From: Streptomyces sp. NBC_00190
GTDB taxonomy: Bacteria; Actinomycetota; Actinomycetes; Streptomycetales; Streptomycetaceae
DNA length: 64,000 bases
Direction of reading: 5' to 3'
NCBI RefSeq assembly: GCF_036203305.1
Contig: NZ_CP108131.1
Coordinates: 6,572,001-6,636,000 of the forward strand
The notes below the pieces were generated by a model. It was given only the letters and a program-made list of their open reading frames with translations, did no database searches and was not told the origin of the DNA. A program made the position numbers and the translations under genes. This document shows, piece by piece, positions 9,044 through 20,488 of this stretch; positions within the stretch are counted from its first letter, which is position 1, and each line of letters begins with the position of its first letter.

Positions 9044-9661
9044 ATGGGCAAGCTGACCCTCACCACCTTCCTGACTCTCGACGGCGTGATGCAGGCCCCC
9101 GGCGGGCCGGAGGAGGACACCAGCGGCGGGTTCGAGTACGGCGGGTGGCTCGTGCCGTACGCGGACGAGGGCATGGGGGAGTTCATCACCGAGGTCTTCG
9201 GCCGGACCGGGGCGTTTCTGCTCGGGCGGCGGACGTACGAGATCTTCGCCTCGTACTGGCCGCAGCACGACGACCCCGCGGACCCGGTCGCGAGCAAGCT
9301 GAACAGGCTGCCGAAGTACGTGGCCTCGACCACGCTCAAGGAGCCCGCCTGGGGCCCGGCCACCGTGCTCGACGGTGAGCAACTGCAGAGCGAGATCGTC
9401 CGGGTCAAGGACGCCCTCGACGGTGAGCTGCAGGTCCACGGCAGCGGGCAGCTCGCGCAGTGGCTGCTGGCCCGGGACCTCGTCGACGAGCTGAACCTGC
9501 TCGTCTATCCGGTGTTCCTGGGCGGCGGGCGCCGGCTGTTCCCGACCGGCGGGCTGCCGACGGCCTGCGAGCTGACGAGTTCCCGTACGACGTCGAGCGG
9601 CATCGCCATCCACACCTACCGGACGACGGGGCGCGCCACCTTCGGCACGTTCGCGGACTGA
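9044..9661 (+). CDS. Dihydrofolate reductase-family protein (RibD C-terminal domain)
   Basis: This 205-residue protein is like the YyaP/RibD-C family: N-terminal LTLTTFLTLDGVMQAPGG, central LLGRRTYEIFASYWP, then HGSGQLAQWLL and VFLGGGRRLFP. The fold binds NADPH. Most stand-alone members have no assigned substrate, so a role in folate or riboflavin synthesis should not be assumed. AAGGAGCG precedes the ATG. It is divergent from the SDR gene across about 165 bp. Confidence 0.88.
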   Translation: MGKLTLTTFLTLDGVMQAPGGPEEDTSGGFEYGGWLVPYADEGMGEFITEVFGRTGAFLLGRRTYEIFASYWPQHDDPADPVASKLNRLPKYVASTTLKEPAWGPATVLDGEQLQSEIVRVKDALDGELQVHGSGQLAQWLLARDLVDELNLLVYPVFLGGGRRLFPTGGLPTACELTSSRTTSSGIAIHTYRTTGRATFGTFAD

Positions 9662-9684
9662 CCGAGGACGCCCGCACCGCAGCG

Positions 9685-9716
9685 CGGTGCCGCCACCGGA
9701 CGGGGTGGCGGCACCG
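9685..9716. terminator. Terminator hairpin between RibD-like gene and secreted protein gene
   Basis: A perfect 13-bp GC-rich stem (9685-9697 with 9704-9716) with a 6-base loop lies between two convergent genes. Confidence 0.7.
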
Positions 9717-9740
9717 ATGCGCGGCACGGACGAGCGGGCG

Positions 9741-10058
9741 TCATCCGCCGGTGACGGCCTTGGCGATGCGCAGGCCGCCCTGGCCGATGGGACTGACCCA
9801 GCTGCCGGCGTCGTCCTTGCCCTGGTCGGGCCAGACGCGGATCTTCCCGTCCCCGGTGCGGATGATCACCAGGAGGGTGGCACCTTTGTCGCTGCCGCCG
9901 TGATCATCGGCGGCCGCGGCGCGGGCATCGGCCACGACCGCGTGCGGCGCCGCCGGGGCGGCGGCGAACGCGCCGGTCGGTGCCAGCACGCCTCCCGCGA
10001 CCACGGCGGTCGAGGCGGCCAGCATGAGGAGGCGCGGCTTCCGGAAGGGGCGAGGCAT
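9741..10058 (-). CDS. Small secreted protein, function unknown
   Basis: This 105-residue protein begins with a clear Sec signal peptide: positive MPRPFRKPR, a hydrophobic core to about residue 32, then an Ala-rich cleavage region (GAFAAAPAA). The mature part of roughly 70 residues contains LLVIIRTGDGKIRVWPD and ends QGGLRIAKAVTGG. No family is recognised. GGAG lies just upstream of the ATG. About 260 bp separate it from the divergent EamA gene. Confidence 0.75.
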   Translation of the reverse strand: MPRPFRKPRLLMLAASTAVVAGGVLAPTGAFAAAPAAPHAVVADARAAAADDHGGSDKGATLLVIIRTGDGKIRVWPDQGKDDAGSWVSPIGQGGLRIAKAVTGG

Positions 10059-10317
10059 GGGAATCTCCTGGGGTGTGAGGTGGAGCAGTGGGTCCGTCCA
10101 GTAGGCCTCGCCCGCCCCCGCACGGTCACGTCCCTGAATCCCGTGGCTTGACGCCCGTCGGCGGCCGTGCCGGCCGCGACCGGCCACACCGCGAGCCGCC
10201 CCCGCACGGGCCGCCCGCAAATGGCTCGACCGGTCATGATCGGCTCCGGTACGGTGACCCCGCACCCGTGCGAGCCGCCGAAGTCTCCACCCGCTTGCCG
10301 CCGCTGGAGACGTCCCC

Positions 10318-11229
10318 GTGACCGTGATCTCGCCCGCAGTCACCGCCCCCCGCCGGGCCTGGCTCGCCGATCTGCCCGTGCTGGCCGTCGCCGTCGTATG
10401 GGGCGGCAGCTACCTCGCCGCCAAGGGCATCACCACCACGCAGACCGTGATCGGCGTACTCGTGCTGCGCTTCGGGCTCGTCCTGCCGGTGCTGGCCGTC
10501 GCCGGGTGGCGGCGGCTGCGGGCACTGACCCCGGCCCAGCTGCGCGGCGCCGGGCTGCTGGGCCTCGTACTCGGCGGGATCTTCCTCCTGGAGACCTACG
10601 GGGTCGTCCACACCTCCGCCACCAACGCCGGGCTGATCATCAGCCTGACCATGATCTTCACGCCGCTCGCCGAGGCCGTGGTGAAGCGGCGCGCGCCCTC
10701 GGCGGGCTTCCTCGCCGCCGCCGGGGTCTCCGTCGCGGGAGTGGTCCTGCTGACCCAGGGCGGGGGGTTCACCGCGCCCAGCCCCGGCGACCTGCTCATG
10801 CTCTGCGCCGCCCTCGCCAGGACCCTTCACGTCCTGCTGATGGCCCGCGTCAAGGCCGTCCAGGACGCCGACTCGCTCTCCCTGACCACCGTCCAGCTCG
10901 GCGGCGCCGTCCTCGTCTTCGCCCTGCTCGCGGGCGTCCCCGGCACCGGGGAGGACCCGTGGGCCGTGGCCGCCGGCTTCGGGGCCGCCGAATGGGCCGG
11001 GCTGCTCTTCCTCTCCGCCTTCTGCACCCTCTTCGCCTTCTTCGTGCAGATGTGGGCCGTCCGCCGAACCTCGCCCTCCCGCGTCAGCCTGCTGCTGGGC
11101 ACCGAGCCGTTGTGGGCGGCGGTCGCCGGCATCGCCATCGGCGGCGAGCACCTCGGCCTGCTCGGCCTCGCGGGCGCCGCCCTCGTGCTGGCCGGTACCG
11201 CCTGGGGCCGCCGCGCCGTCGACGGCTGA
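10318..11229 (+). CDS. EamA/DMT-family transporter
   Basis: This 303-residue protein has ten hydrophobic segments arranged as two EamA repeats, with PVLAVAVVWGGSYLAAK early in the first and FVQMWAVRRTSPSRVSLLLGTEPLW in the second. Drug/metabolite transporters export amino acids, nucleosides or drugs; the substrate is unknown. It starts with GTG. A cytochrome P450 follows 56 bp downstream on the same strand, but no functional link is evident. Confidence 0.9.
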   Translation: MTVISPAVTAPRRAWLADLPVLAVAVVWGGSYLAAKGITTTQTVIGVLVLRFGLVLPVLAVAGWRRLRALTPAQLRGAGLLGLVLGGIFLLETYGVVHTSATNAGLIISLTMIFTPLAEAVVKRRAPSAGFLAAAGVSVAGVVLLTQGGGFTAPSPGDLLMLCAALARTLHVLLMARVKAVQDADSLSLTTVQLGGAVLVFALLAGVPGTGEDPWAVAAGFGAAEWAGLLFLSAFCTLFAFFVQMWAVRRTSPSRVSLLLGTEPLWAAVAGIAIGGEHLGLLGLAGAALVLAGTAWGRRAVDG

Positions 11230-11285
11230 ACGATTGTCCGAAACCGCTCCCATCCACGGTGATCAGCGGCCCTACGCTGGCCACC

Positions 11286-12473
<1,188 letters not shown>

Positions 12474-12533
12474 CCGTACATGAGAAGCCGCAGAAGCCGC
12501 CGCAGCAGCAGCGTGAGGCGCCGCGGGCGCCGC

Positions 12534-13538
12534 TCACAGATCCGGCAGCTCCTCCAGCCGTACCCGGCGCCCCTCGCGGCGCGAGAGCTCGCACGCCTCC
12601 GCGACCCGGAACGCGGCGAGCGCCTCCCGGCCGTCGCAGGGGTTGGGGCCCTCGCCGCGCACCAGGCGCACGAAGGCCGCCAGCTCCGCCTCGTACGCGG
12701 GGCCGAAGCGCTCCAGGAAACCCGTCCACGGTTTGCTCGCCGGGGGCGGGCCGTGCGGCTCGGTCGAGGCGATCGGCGTACGGTCGTCCAGCCCGGCGGA
12801 CACCTGGTCCAGCTCCCCGGCGAGCTCCATCCGCACGTCGTAGCCGGCGCCGTTGATCCGGCCGCCCGTCGCGGTGACGAGGGTGCCGTCGTCCAGGGTC
12901 AGCACGGCCGCGGCCGTGTCGATGTCGCCCGTCTCCCGGAACCGCGGCGGGCCCGCGTCCGACCCGGCCGCGTACACCTCCGTCACCTCGTGCCCGGTGA
13001 CCCAGCGGACCATGTCGAAATCGTGCACGAGGCAGTCCCGGTACAGACCGCCCGAGGCCGCCAGGTACGCGGCGGTCGGCGGAGCCGGATCGGCGGTCAT
13101 CGTGCGTACGGTGTGCAGCCGCCCCAGGGCGCCCGAGCGGACCAGCTCACGGGCGGTGCGGTAGCCCGAGTCGAAGCGGCGCATGAATCCCACCTGGAGC
13201 ACGCCGCCGGCGGCCTCCACCTCGCGCACCACGGCGAGGGTGCGGGCCAGGTCCGGGGCCACCGGCTTCTCGCAGAACACCGGCAGGCCGCCGCGTACCG
13301 CCCGTACGGCCAGCTCGGCGTGGCCCTCGGTCGAGCAGGCCACGACCACCGCGTCCACGCCCCAGGTGAAGACCTGCTCGACGGAGGGCGCGGCGGTGGC
13401 CCCGAGCCGGTCGGCCAGGCGCGCCGCCCGCGCGGGGTCGGCGTCGGCGAGCAGGAGCGAGCCGGCGTCCGCCTGGCGGGCCAGCGCCGCCGCGTGGAAC
13501 GAGCCGATCCGGCCCGTTCCGATGAGCCCGATGCGCAT
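12534..13538 (-). CDS. Gfo/Idh/MocA-family dehydrogenase (inositol/sugar type)
   Basis: This 334-residue NAD(P)-dependent oxidoreductase has Rossmann motif GLIGTGRIG (~4-12), the family CEKP segment (PVFCEKPVA) and a GLYRDCLVHDFDM stretch containing the catalytic Asp/His region of inositol 2-dehydrogenases. It is divergent from a sugar ABC importer and ROK kinase, which supports a role in oxidising the imported sugar or cyclitol. Substrate is inferred from context only. Confidence 0.88.
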   Translation of the reverse strand: MRIGLIGTGRIGSFHAAALARQADAGSLLLADADPARAARLADRLGATAAPSVEQVFTWGVDAVVVACSTEGHAELAVRAVRGGLPVFCEKPVAPDLARTLAVVREVEAAGGVLQVGFMRRFDSGYRTARELVRSGALGRLHTVRTMTADPAPPTAAYLAASGGLYRDCLVHDFDMVRWVTGHEVTEVYAAGSDAGPPRFRETGDIDTAAAVLTLDDGTLVTATGGRINGAGYDVRMELAGELDQVSAGLDDRTPIASTEPHGPPPASKPWTGFLERFGPAYEAELAAFVRLVRGEGPNPCDGREALAAFRVAEACELSRREGRRVRLEELPDL

Positions 13539-13689
13539 GAACTCAACCTGACCCCGTACGGGGGACCTGTCAATCTGCCCGCGCATGCCCCGATGGCCCG
13601 CCATGGTCCACTGTGGCGGATACTGGGCGGCTGGAACCGGAATGACCGAATGATGACGGACGACACGGACGAGGGAAGGGCGCGGCGAC

Positions 13690-14709
13690 GTGGCTAGGGT
13701 TCGGACAGGGGTACGCGTCGTGGGCGCCGTGCTCGCGGCGGTACTGGGGGCCTCGCTCGCGGGCTGCAGCAGCACCGGAGGCAAGCGCGCCGAGGACCGG
13801 GCGAAGGCCGCCGCGGCGGGCCGGCCGGCCGTGTCCACCCCGCGCTGGACCTTCGCGATGGTCACGCACGCGGGTGACGGCGACACCTTCTGGGACATCG
13901 TCCAGAAGGGCGCCAAGGAGGCCGCGGCGAAGGACAACATCAACTTCGTCTACGCCCACGACGACCAGGCGCAGCAGCAGGCGCAGTTCGTGCAGAACGC
14001 CATCGACCAGAAGGTCGACGGGATCATCGTGAGCCTCGCCAAGCCGGAAGCGCTCAAGGACGTCATCGCCAAGGCCGTCAAGGCCGGCATCCCGGTGGTC
14101 ACGGTCAATTCCGGCTCCGCCCAGTCCGCCGCCTACGGGGCACTGACCCACATCGGCCAGGACGAGGAGATCGCGGGCGAGGCGGTCGGCAGCGAGCTGA
14201 CCGAGCGAGGGAAGAAGAAGGCCGTCTGCGTCCTGCACGAGCAGGGCAACGTGGGCCACGAGCAGCGCTGCGCCGGGGCGAAGAGAACGTTCGGTGGGTC
14301 CGGTGGCGTCATGGAGAACCTGTACGTCGAGGGCACCAACATGCCCTCCGTCCAGGCGGCCATCCAAGCCAAGCTCCAGGCGGACCCCTCGGTCGACGCG
14401 ATCGTCACGCTCGGTGCGCCCTTCGCCCCCACCGCGGTCAAGGCGAAGGACGCGGCGGGCAGCAAGGCCGAGGTGGACACCTTCGACCTCAACGAATCCG
14501 TCGCCCGCGACCTGAAGTCCGGAGCCCTCGGCTTCGCCGTCGACCAGCAGCCCTACCTCCAGGGCTACGAGGCGATCGACCTGCTCTGGCTCTACCGCTA
14601 CAACGCGGACGTGCTCGGCGGTGGCCGCCCGGTGCTCACCGGGCCCCAGATCGTCACGGCCGCCGAGTCGGCCAAGCTGGAAGAGTTCATCAAGCGGGGC
14701 ACCCGATGA
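13690..14709 (+). CDS. Sugar ABC transporter substrate-binding lipoprotein
   Basis: This 339-residue periplasmic-binding protein has a lipoprotein signal with lipobox LAGC (Cys ~27). Its type I fold matches ribose/xylose/inositol binders: [39 protein letters not shown]. The GTG start is preceded by a purine-rich GGGAAGGG. It is the first gene of an overlapping set with permease, ATPase, ROK kinase and a membrane-anchored protein. Likely a CUT2-class monosaccharide importer. Confidence 0.93.
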   Translation: MARVRTGVRVVGAVLAAVLGASLAGCSSTGGKRAEDRAKAAAAGRPAVSTPRWTFAMVTHAGDGDTFWDIVQKGAKEAAAKDNINFVYAHDDQAQQQAQFVQNAIDQKVDGIIVSLAKPEALKDVIAKAVKAGIPVVTVNSGSAQSAAYGALTHIGQDEEIAGEAVGSELTERGKKKAVCVLHEQGNVGHEQRCAGAKRTFGGSGGVMENLYVEGTNMPSVQAAIQAKLQADPSVDAIVTLGAPFAPTAVKAKDAAGSKAEVDTFDLNESVARDLKSGALGFAVDQQPYLQGYEAIDLLWLYRYNADVLGGGRPVLTGPQIVTAAESAKLEEFIKRGTR

Positions 14710-15740
14710 GCGCCGCCGCCGCCGCGGACGAACGCCTCGCGCCCACCTCCCTGGTCCGCAGGCTGCTGGGCCGCCCGGAGCTGGGCGCCGTGGTCGGCGC
14801 GGCCGCCGTTTTCGTCTTCTTCTCCTTCGCCGCCCCCAGCTTCCTGCAGGCCTCCAGCCTCAGCACCGTGCTGTACTCGGCCTCCACCATCGGGATCATG
14901 GCCGTCCCGGTGGCCCTGCTGATGATCGGCGGCGAGTTCGACCTTTCCGCGGGTGTCATGGTCACGACCTCGGCGCTGGTCGCCTCGATGTTCAGCTACC
15001 AGATGACCGCCAACGTCTGGGTCGGCGTCCTGGTGTCGCTGCTGGTCACCCTGGCCATCGGCCTCTTCAACGGCGTCATGCTGACCCGTACCAAGCTGCC
15101 CAGCTTCATCATCACGCTCGGCACCTTCCTGATGCTGACCGGCCTGAACCTCGGCTTCACCAAGCTGATCAGCGGATCGGTCTCCACCAAGAGCATCGCC
15201 GACATGGAGGGCTTCAGCTCCGCGCGCGCCCTCTTCGCCTCGCAGTGGAACATCGGCTCGGTCACCCTGAAGGTCACCGTCCTGTGGTGGCTGGCCCTGG
15301 TCGCCGTCGCCACCTGGATCCTGCTGCGCACCCGCGCCGGGAACTGGATCTTCGCGGTGGGCGGCGGAGCCGACGCGGCCCGCGCGACCGGCGTCCCGGT
15401 CGTGAAGACCCGTATCGGCCTCTACATGGGCGTCGCCCTGTGCGCGTGGATCTCCGGCCAGCACATCCTCTTCTCGTTCGACGTGGTCCAGTCGGGCGAG
15501 GGCGTCGGCAACGAGTTCCTCTACATCATCGCGGCCGTCATCGGCGGCTGCCTGATGACCGGCGGCTACGGCTCCGCCATCGGCTCGGCGGTCGGCGCCT
15601 TCATCTTCGGCATGACCAGCAACGGCATCGTCTACGCCCAGTGGAACCCGGACTGGTTCAAGTTCTTCCTGGGCGCGATGCTCCTGCTCGCGACGCTGCT
15701 CAACGCATGGGTCCGCAAGCGGGCGGAGGAGAGCAAGTGA
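14706..15740 (+). CDS. Sugar ABC transporter permease (CUT2/RbsC type)
   Basis: This 344-residue integral membrane protein has about ten helices and conserved stretches of the RbsC/XylH family, such as [12 protein letters not shown] and [18 protein letters not shown]. The ATG at 14706 overlaps the upstream stop (ATGA). It forms the channel of the importer. Confidence 0.94.
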   Translation: MSAAAAADERLAPTSLVRRLLGRPELGAVVGAAAVFVFFSFAAPSFLQASSLSTVLYSASTIGIMAVPVALLMIGGEFDLSAGVMVTTSALVASMFSYQMTANVWVGVLVSLLVTLAIGLFNGVMLTRTKLPSFIITLGTFLMLTGLNLGFTKLISGSVSTKSIADMEGFSSARALFASQWNIGSVTLKVTVLWWLALVAVATWILLRTRAGNWIFAVGGGADAARATGVPVVKTRIGLYMGVALCAWISGQHILFSFDVVQSGEGVGNEFLYIIAAVIGGCLMTGGYGSAIGSAVGAFIFGMTSNGIVYAQWNPDWFKFFLGAMLLLATLLNAWVRKRAEESK

Positions 15741-16633
15741 CGACGAACGGCGCGACGCCCCTGGTGAAGCTGACCGAGGTCAGCAAGTACTACGGAAACA
15801 TCCGCGCCCTCCAAGGGGTCTCCCTGGAGGTCGCGGCGGGCGAGATCACCTGTGTCCTCGGCGACAACGGCGCCGGAAAGTCCACCCTCATCAAGATCAT
15901 CGCGGGGCTGCACCAGCACGACGCCGGCACCTTCGAGATCGAGGGGGAGGAGACCGTGCTCGCCAATCCCCGCGCGGCCCTCGACCGCGGCATCGCCACC
16001 GTCTACCAGGACCTCGCCGTCGTCCCGCTCATGCCCGTATGGCGGAACTTCTTCCTCGGGTCCGAGCCGACCAAGGGCCGCGGCCCGCTGCGCCGCCTCG
16101 ACGTGGGCCACATGCGGCGGACCACCCGCGCCGAGCTGCTGCGCATGGGCATCGACCTGCGCGACGTCGACCAGCCCATCGGAACCCTGTCCGGCGGCGA
16201 GCGGCAGTGCGTGGCCATCGCCCGCGCCGTCCACTTCGGTGCGAAGGTCCTCGTGCTCGACGAGCCGACCGCCGCGCTCGGCGTCAAGCAGTCCGGCGTG
16301 GTCCTCAAGTACGTCGCCGCCGCCCGCGACGCGGGCCTCGGCGTGGTGCTGATCACCCACAACCCGCACCACGCCCACCTGGTCGGCGACCGGTTCGTGC
16401 TCCTCAAACGCGGCACCATGGCGGGCAGCCACACCCGCGACTCGATCACCCTGGACGAGCTCACCCGGCAGATGGCGGGCGGTTCCGAGCTGGACGAACT
16501 GAGCCACGAACTGGAGCGAGTGGCAGAATCGGGCCCAGGCGCCGCATCCGGCGCAGCCGATCCGGAATCCGGCTCCGCCACCGACTCCGCTTCCGGCTCC
16601 ACTTCCTCCGACAAGGGCGACACGACTCGATGA
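15737..16633 (+). CDS. Sugar ABC transporter ATPase, single-domain
   Basis: This 298-residue ATPase has Walker [13 protein letters not shown], signature LSGGERQ and Walker [13 protein letters not shown] with ITHN. RbsA-type partners of CUT2 permeases usually carry two ATPase domains in about 500 residues; this one has a single domain, like fructose-type FrcA. The C-terminal ~40 residues are Ser/Gly/Ala-rich and look disordered. The GTG start overlaps the permease stop, and its own stop overlaps the ROK start. Confidence 0.92.
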   Translation: MTTNGATPLVKLTEVSKYYGNIRALQGVSLEVAAGEITCVLGDNGAGKSTLIKIIAGLHQHDAGTFEIEGEETVLANPRAALDRGIATVYQDLAVVPLMPVWRNFFLGSEPTKGRGPLRRLDVGHMRRTTRAELLRMGIDLRDVDQPIGTLSGGERQCVAIARAVHFGAKVLVLDEPTAALGVKQSGVVLKYVAAARDAGLGVVLITHNPHHAHLVGDRFVLLKRGTMAGSHTRDSITLDELTRQMAGGSELDELSHELERVAESGPGAASGAADPESGSATDSASGSTSSDKGDTTR

Positions 16634-17799
16634 GCACGTACCGGGACTTCACGCTCGCCCACCGGGGGGCGGCGCGAGGCACCGTCCTGCGGACCATCGG
16701 GACCCGTGAGCGCCGGTCTCACCTGACCGCCCCGCGGGTCCCGACCGTCGGCATCGACATCGGCGGCACCAAGGTCATGGCCGGCGTCGTCGACGCCGAC
16801 GGCGTCATCCTGGAGAAGATCCGCGCCGAGACGCCGGACAAGTCCAAGAGCCCCAAGGTCGTCGAGGACACCATCGTCGAGCTGGTCCTGGACCTCTCCG
16901 ACCGGCACGACGTGCACGCGGTGGGCATCGGGGCGGCCGGCTGGGTCGACGCCGACCGCTCCCGCGTCCTCTTCGCGCCCCACCTGGCCTGGCGCGACGA
17001 GCCGCTGCGCGACGCCCTCCAGTCCCGGCTCGCGGTGCCGGTCATGGTCGACAACGATGCCAACACCGCGGCGTGGGCGGAATGGCGCTTCGGCGCCGGG
17101 CGCGGCGAGGACCACCTCGTCATGATCACCCTCGGCACCGGCATCGGCGGGGCCATCCTCGAAGGCGGCCAGGTCAAGCGCGGCCGGTACGGGGTCGCCG
17201 GCGAGTTCGGCCACATGCAGGTCGTCCCCGGCGGCCACCGCTGCCCCTGCGGCAACCGCGGCTGCTGGGAGCAGTACAGCTCCGGCAACGCCCTGGTGCG
17301 CGAGGCCCGCGAGCTCGCCGCGGCCGACTCCCCGGTCGCGTACAACATCATCGCCAGGGTCGGCGGCAACGTCCACGAGATCACCGGGCCGCTGATCACC
17401 GAGCTGGCCCGCGAGGGCGACGCCATGTGCGTCGAGCTGCTCCAGGACATCGGCCAGTGGCTCGGCGTCGGCATCGCCAACCTCGCCGCCGCCCTCGACC
17501 CGTCCTGCTTCGTCATCGGCGGCGGCGTCAGCGCCGCCGACGACCTGCTGATCGGCCCCGCCCGGGACGCCTTCCGCCGCCACCTCACCGGTCGTGGCTA
17601 CCGCCCCGAGGCCCGGATCGCCAAGGCCGAGCTCGGCCCCGAGGCAGGTATGGTCGGAGCGGCCGACCTCGCCAGGCTCGTCGCCCGCCGCTTCCGCCGC
17701 GCCACACGCCGCCGGGTCGAACGCTACGAGCGCTACGCGCAGCTGGGCCGGCGCGATGCCACCGGCCCCACGGACTCCAAGGACCAGAACGAGCAGTGA
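16630..17799 (+). CDS. ROK-family sugar kinase (glucokinase-like)
   Basis: This 389-residue protein has the ATP-binding DIGGTK motif (~47-52), the catalytic region [12 protein letters not shown] and the ROK zinc signature [12 protein letters not shown]. There is no N-terminal winged helix, so it is a kinase rather than a XylR/NagC repressor. It carries an N-terminal extension of about 40 residues and a charged C-terminal tail compared with typical ~320-residue kinases. Coupling to the ABC genes suggests it phosphorylates the imported sugar. Confidence 0.92.
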   Translation: MSTYRDFTLAHRGAARGTVLRTIGTRERRSHLTAPRVPTVGIDIGGTKVMAGVVDADGVILEKIRAETPDKSKSPKVVEDTIVELVLDLSDRHDVHAVGIGAAGWVDADRSRVLFAPHLAWRDEPLRDALQSRLAVPVMVDNDANTAAWAEWRFGAGRGEDHLVMITLGTGIGGAILEGGQVKRGRYGVAGEFGHMQVVPGGHRCPCGNRGCWEQYSSGNALVREARELAAADSPVAYNIIARVGGNVHEITGPLITELAREGDAMCVELLQDIGQWLGVGIANLAAALDPSCFVIGGGVSAADDLLIGPARDAFRRHLTGRGYRPEARIAKAELGPEAGMVGAADLARLVARRFRRATRRRVERYERYAQLGRRDATGPTDSKDQNEQ

Positions 17800-18386
17800 C
17801 CCCGCCCACCCTGCCCCACCAGGCGTCCGCCCCCGACGAGGGCGGTGCCCCGCCGCCAGCCGCCGAAGACCGCGGGCACGTCGTCAAGCGCCGCTGGATC
17901 ACCGCGATCATCATCCTGCTGCTGATCGGCGTACCCGCCGGTTACCTCGGGGTCTCCACCCAGCAGAGCCGCGAGAGCGGCCGCGACAAGGCCGCCCGGA
18001 TCGGCGCGTCCAAGGTGCGTCCCGGCTGGCCCTCGAAGGTGCAGCGCAGCATCTACGAGGTCCCGATCCCGCCCAAGGCCTGGCGGGTCGGGTTCCTGGA
18101 GACAAACAACTGGCGCACGAGCCGGCTGTTCACGCAGATGGCGGTCACCCCCGCCGACCTGGACGCCTTCCTGGCCGACCTCGGCACCAGCCGGGACGCG
18201 CTGACCCCCGGGGTCTCGATCTCCCCGCACGACACCGAGGTCGCGGGCTGGAACTGGAACCCGGAGGGCACCTGGGACGGGATCACGCTGGAGCAGCCGG
18301 ACCCGCGCCCCACCCGGGACGTCACCGTCGACCTCACGGACCCCGAGCACCCCAAGGTCTACGTGGTGTCCACGACGACCCCGTAG
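17796..18386 (+). CDS. Single-pass membrane-anchored protein, unknown
   Basis: This 196-residue protein has a proline-rich cytoplasmic N-terminus (~1-33), one transmembrane helix (~35-55, RRWITAIIILLLIGVPAGYL) and an extracellular part of about 140 residues with many Trp and Pro. The GTG start overlaps the ROK stop by GTGA, placing it last in the sugar operon. No known domain is recognised; it may be an accessory surface protein. Confidence 0.75.
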   Translation: MTPPTLPHQASAPDEGGAPPPAAEDRGHVVKRRWITAIIILLLIGVPAGYLGVSTQQSRESGRDKAARIGASKVRPGWPSKVQRSIYEVPIPPKAWRVGFLETNNWRTSRLFTQMAVTPADLDAFLADLGTSRDALTPGVSISPHDTEVAGWNWNPEGTWDGITLEQPDPRPTRDVTVDLTDPEHPKVYVVSTTTP

Positions 18387-18414
18387 CGGTGGGGACAGCC
18401 CTTAGCCTGGGATC

Positions 18415-19047
18415 ATGAAGCTCACCAAGCGGCTGCATTCCTGCGTGCAGCTGGAGAAGGACGGGCGCACGCTCGTCATCGACCCGGGCGCCTTCAGCGA
18501 ACCGGACGCGGGCCTGGGGGCGGACGCCCTGCTGGTCACGCACGAGCACCCCGACCACTTCGAGGAGGGCCGGCTGCGGGCCGCCCTCGACGCCAATCCG
18601 GCGGCGGGCCTGTGGACCCTGCGCAGTGTGGCGCAGAGGCTGGCCCCCGCCTACCCGGGCCGGGTGCACACGGTCGGGCACGGAGACACCTTCACCGCCG
18701 CCGGCTTCGAGGTCCAGGTGCACGGCGAGCTGCACGCCGTGATCCACCCGGACATCCCGCGGGTCACCAACGTCGGCTACCTCGTGGAGGGTTCGCTGTT
18801 CCACCCCGGGGACGCGCTGACCGTGCCCGACGCGGCGGTGGAGACGCTGATGCTTCCCGTGCACGCCCCCTGGAACAAGGTCTCCGAGGTGATCGACTAC
18901 CTCCGTGAGGTCAAGCCGCGGCGTGCCATCGACATCCACGACGCGTACCTGTCCGACATCGCCCGGCCGATCTACGACATGGCCCTGGACAGCCTGGGCG
19001 GCACGGACCACGGCCGGCTCACCGCCGGGGAAGCCGCCGACCTGTGA
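18415..19047 (+). CDS. MBL-fold metal-dependent hydrolase
   Basis: This 210-residue metallo-beta-lactamase-fold protein has the metal motif THEHPDHF (~41-48) and a later LFHPGDAL. It resembles UPF0173/UlaG-like hydrolases of unknown substrate. The ATG follows a short gap after the upstream gene. Exonuclease III follows 30 bp later on the same strand. Confidence 0.9.
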   Translation: MKLTKRLHSCVQLEKDGRTLVIDPGAFSEPDAGLGADALLVTHEHPDHFEEGRLRAALDANPAAGLWTLRSVAQRLAPAYPGRVHTVGHGDTFTAAGFEVQVHGELHAVIHPDIPRVTNVGYLVEGSLFHPGDALTVPDAAVETLMLPVHAPWNKVSEVIDYLREVKPRRAIDIHDAYLSDIARPIYDMALDSLGGTDHGRLTAGEAADL

Positions 19048-19077
19048 CTGTCGGTGCCGGGCGGTAGGTTGGGGCGT

Positions 19078-19863
19078 ATGCGTATCGCCACGTTCAACGT
19101 CAACTCCGTCACCGCCCGGCTTCCGCGCCTGCTGGCCTGGCTGGAGAGCTCCGGCACCGATGTCCTGTGCATCCAGGAGACCAAGTGCTCCGCGGAGCAG
19201 TTCCCGCACGCCGAGCTGCGCGAGCTGGGCTACGAGTCGGCGGTCAACGCCACCGGCCGGTGGAACGGCGTCGCCCTGCTCTCCAAGGTCGGCCTGGACG
19301 ACGTGGTCCTGGGGCTGCCCGGCGGGCCCGACTACGAAGGGGTCCAGGAGCCCCGCGCGATCTCCGCCACCTGCGGCGGCGTGCGCGTCTGGTCGGTGTA
19401 CGTGCCCAACGGCCGGGAGGTCGAGCACGACCACTACGGCTACAAGCTGGACTGGTTCCGCTCCCTGACCACGGCCGTCGCCGAGGACGCGGCGGGCCCC
19501 CGCCCCTTCGCGGTGCTCGGCGACTTCAACGTGGCCCCGACCGACGAGGACGTCTACGACCCGGCCGTCTTCGAGGGCCTCACCCACGTCACCCCCGCCG
19601 AGCGCGCCGCTCTGGAGGCGCTGCGGGCCGCCGGTCTCTCCGACGTGCTGCCGCGTCCCCTCAAGTACGACCGCCCCTACACGTACTGGGACTACCGCCA
19701 GCTCGCCTTCCCCAAGAACAGGGGCATGCGAATCGACCTGGTGTACGGGAACCAGCCCTTCGCCAAGGCCGTCACCGACGCCTACGTCGACCGCGAGGAA
19801 CGCAAGGGCAAGGGCGCGTCCGACCACGCGCCGGTCGTCGTGGACCTGGATCTCGACCGGTAG
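19078..19863 (+). CDS. xthA: Exodeoxyribonuclease III (AP endonuclease)
   Basis: This 261-residue Exo III/AP endonuclease cleaves DNA at abasic sites. It has MRIATFNVNSVTARL at the start, catalytic Glu in CIQETK, the Tyr/Asp/Asn region GDFNVAP, RIDLVYGN and the terminal SDHAPVV with the catalytic His. Family length is normal. The ATG at 19078 is set by the conserved N-terminus. Confidence 0.95.
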   Translation: MRIATFNVNSVTARLPRLLAWLESSGTDVLCIQETKCSAEQFPHAELRELGYESAVNATGRWNGVALLSKVGLDDVVLGLPGGPDYEGVQEPRAISATCGGVRVWSVYVPNGREVEHDHYGYKLDWFRSLTTAVAEDAAGPRPFAVLGDFNVAPTDEDVYDPAVFEGLTHVTPAERAALEALRAAGLSDVLPRPLKYDRPYTYWDYRQLAFPKNRGMRIDLVYGNQPFAKAVTDAYVDREERKGKGASDHAPVVVDLDLDR

Positions 19864-19940
19864 CCGCGGTCCGGATCCGGGCCGGCGGATCCAGGCGCGC
19901 CCTGTGGTCAGGGGCGGATCCTGGTGCGACGCTGGTCAGT

Positions 19941-20381
19941 ATGAACATCCCTTTCCTGGACAACTGGCTGAACCGGCGCGAAACGGAACGGGGTGCGGGT
20001 CTCGCCCTCGCCTTCGCCGGTGATCCCGAGGGTGTGGCCGCGTTGTTCTCGGAGTGCGAGATGCTGCGCGACCAGGCGAGGGCGGCCGGACTCGAACTCG
20101 ACGAGAGCCGGGCCTCGTTGGAGGAACTCGACCAGCTGATGCCCCGCTGGCGGCGGGATCCGGAGGCCGTGCCGTGGCTCGGCAACGACGCAGGCTTCTA
20201 CCTCGGGACCGTGATCATCCGCACCATCCCCGGAGCCGGCTGGCAGGTGTGGCCCAACGGCCAGCCGGTGATCCGGCTGGCCTCGGGCCGCGAGCTGAAC
20301 GTGATCGAGTCGGGGGTGTCCTGGGCGATGACCGGATCCCCCGAGCTCAGCCAGGCGTACGCGGAGGCCTCCGAGGGGTGA
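19941..20381 (+). CDS. Small conserved actinomycete protein (DUF6278-like)
   Basis: This 146-residue soluble protein has a helical N-terminal half, then WLGNDAGFYLGTVIIRTIPGA and a C-terminal SWAMTGSPELSQAYAEA. The pattern resembles the DUF6278 family of streptomycetes, of unknown function; that name is from memory and not certain. The ATG at 19941 has only a weak ribosome binding site. Confidence 0.75.
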   Translation: MNIPFLDNWLNRRETERGAGLALAFAGDPEGVAALFSECEMLRDQARAAGLELDESRASLEELDQLMPRWRRDPEAVPWLGNDAGFYLGTVIIRTIPGAGWQVWPNGQPVIRLASGRELNVIESGVSWAMTGSPELSQAYAEASEG

Positions 20382-20488
20382 CCGGCCGGGATGTTTATGT
20401 CGCCTTTAGGCGTGTCGAGGGGAAGCGCCCTTCCCGGGCTGGATAGTTTGCCTGGACTCGACACACCGACAAGTGGGCAGGGCAGCGC

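Noticed and set aside
13539..13689. Palindrome ATGGC-CC-GCCAT and a GATACT hexamer in the Gfo/Idh-ABC spacer
   Set aside because: The palindrome is short and the hexamer lacks a convincing -35; too weak to list as an operator or promoter.
16630..17799. ROK protein as a transcriptional repressor
   Set aside because: There is no N-terminal winged helix; the extension is short and lacks an HTH pattern, and ATP and zinc motifs are intact.
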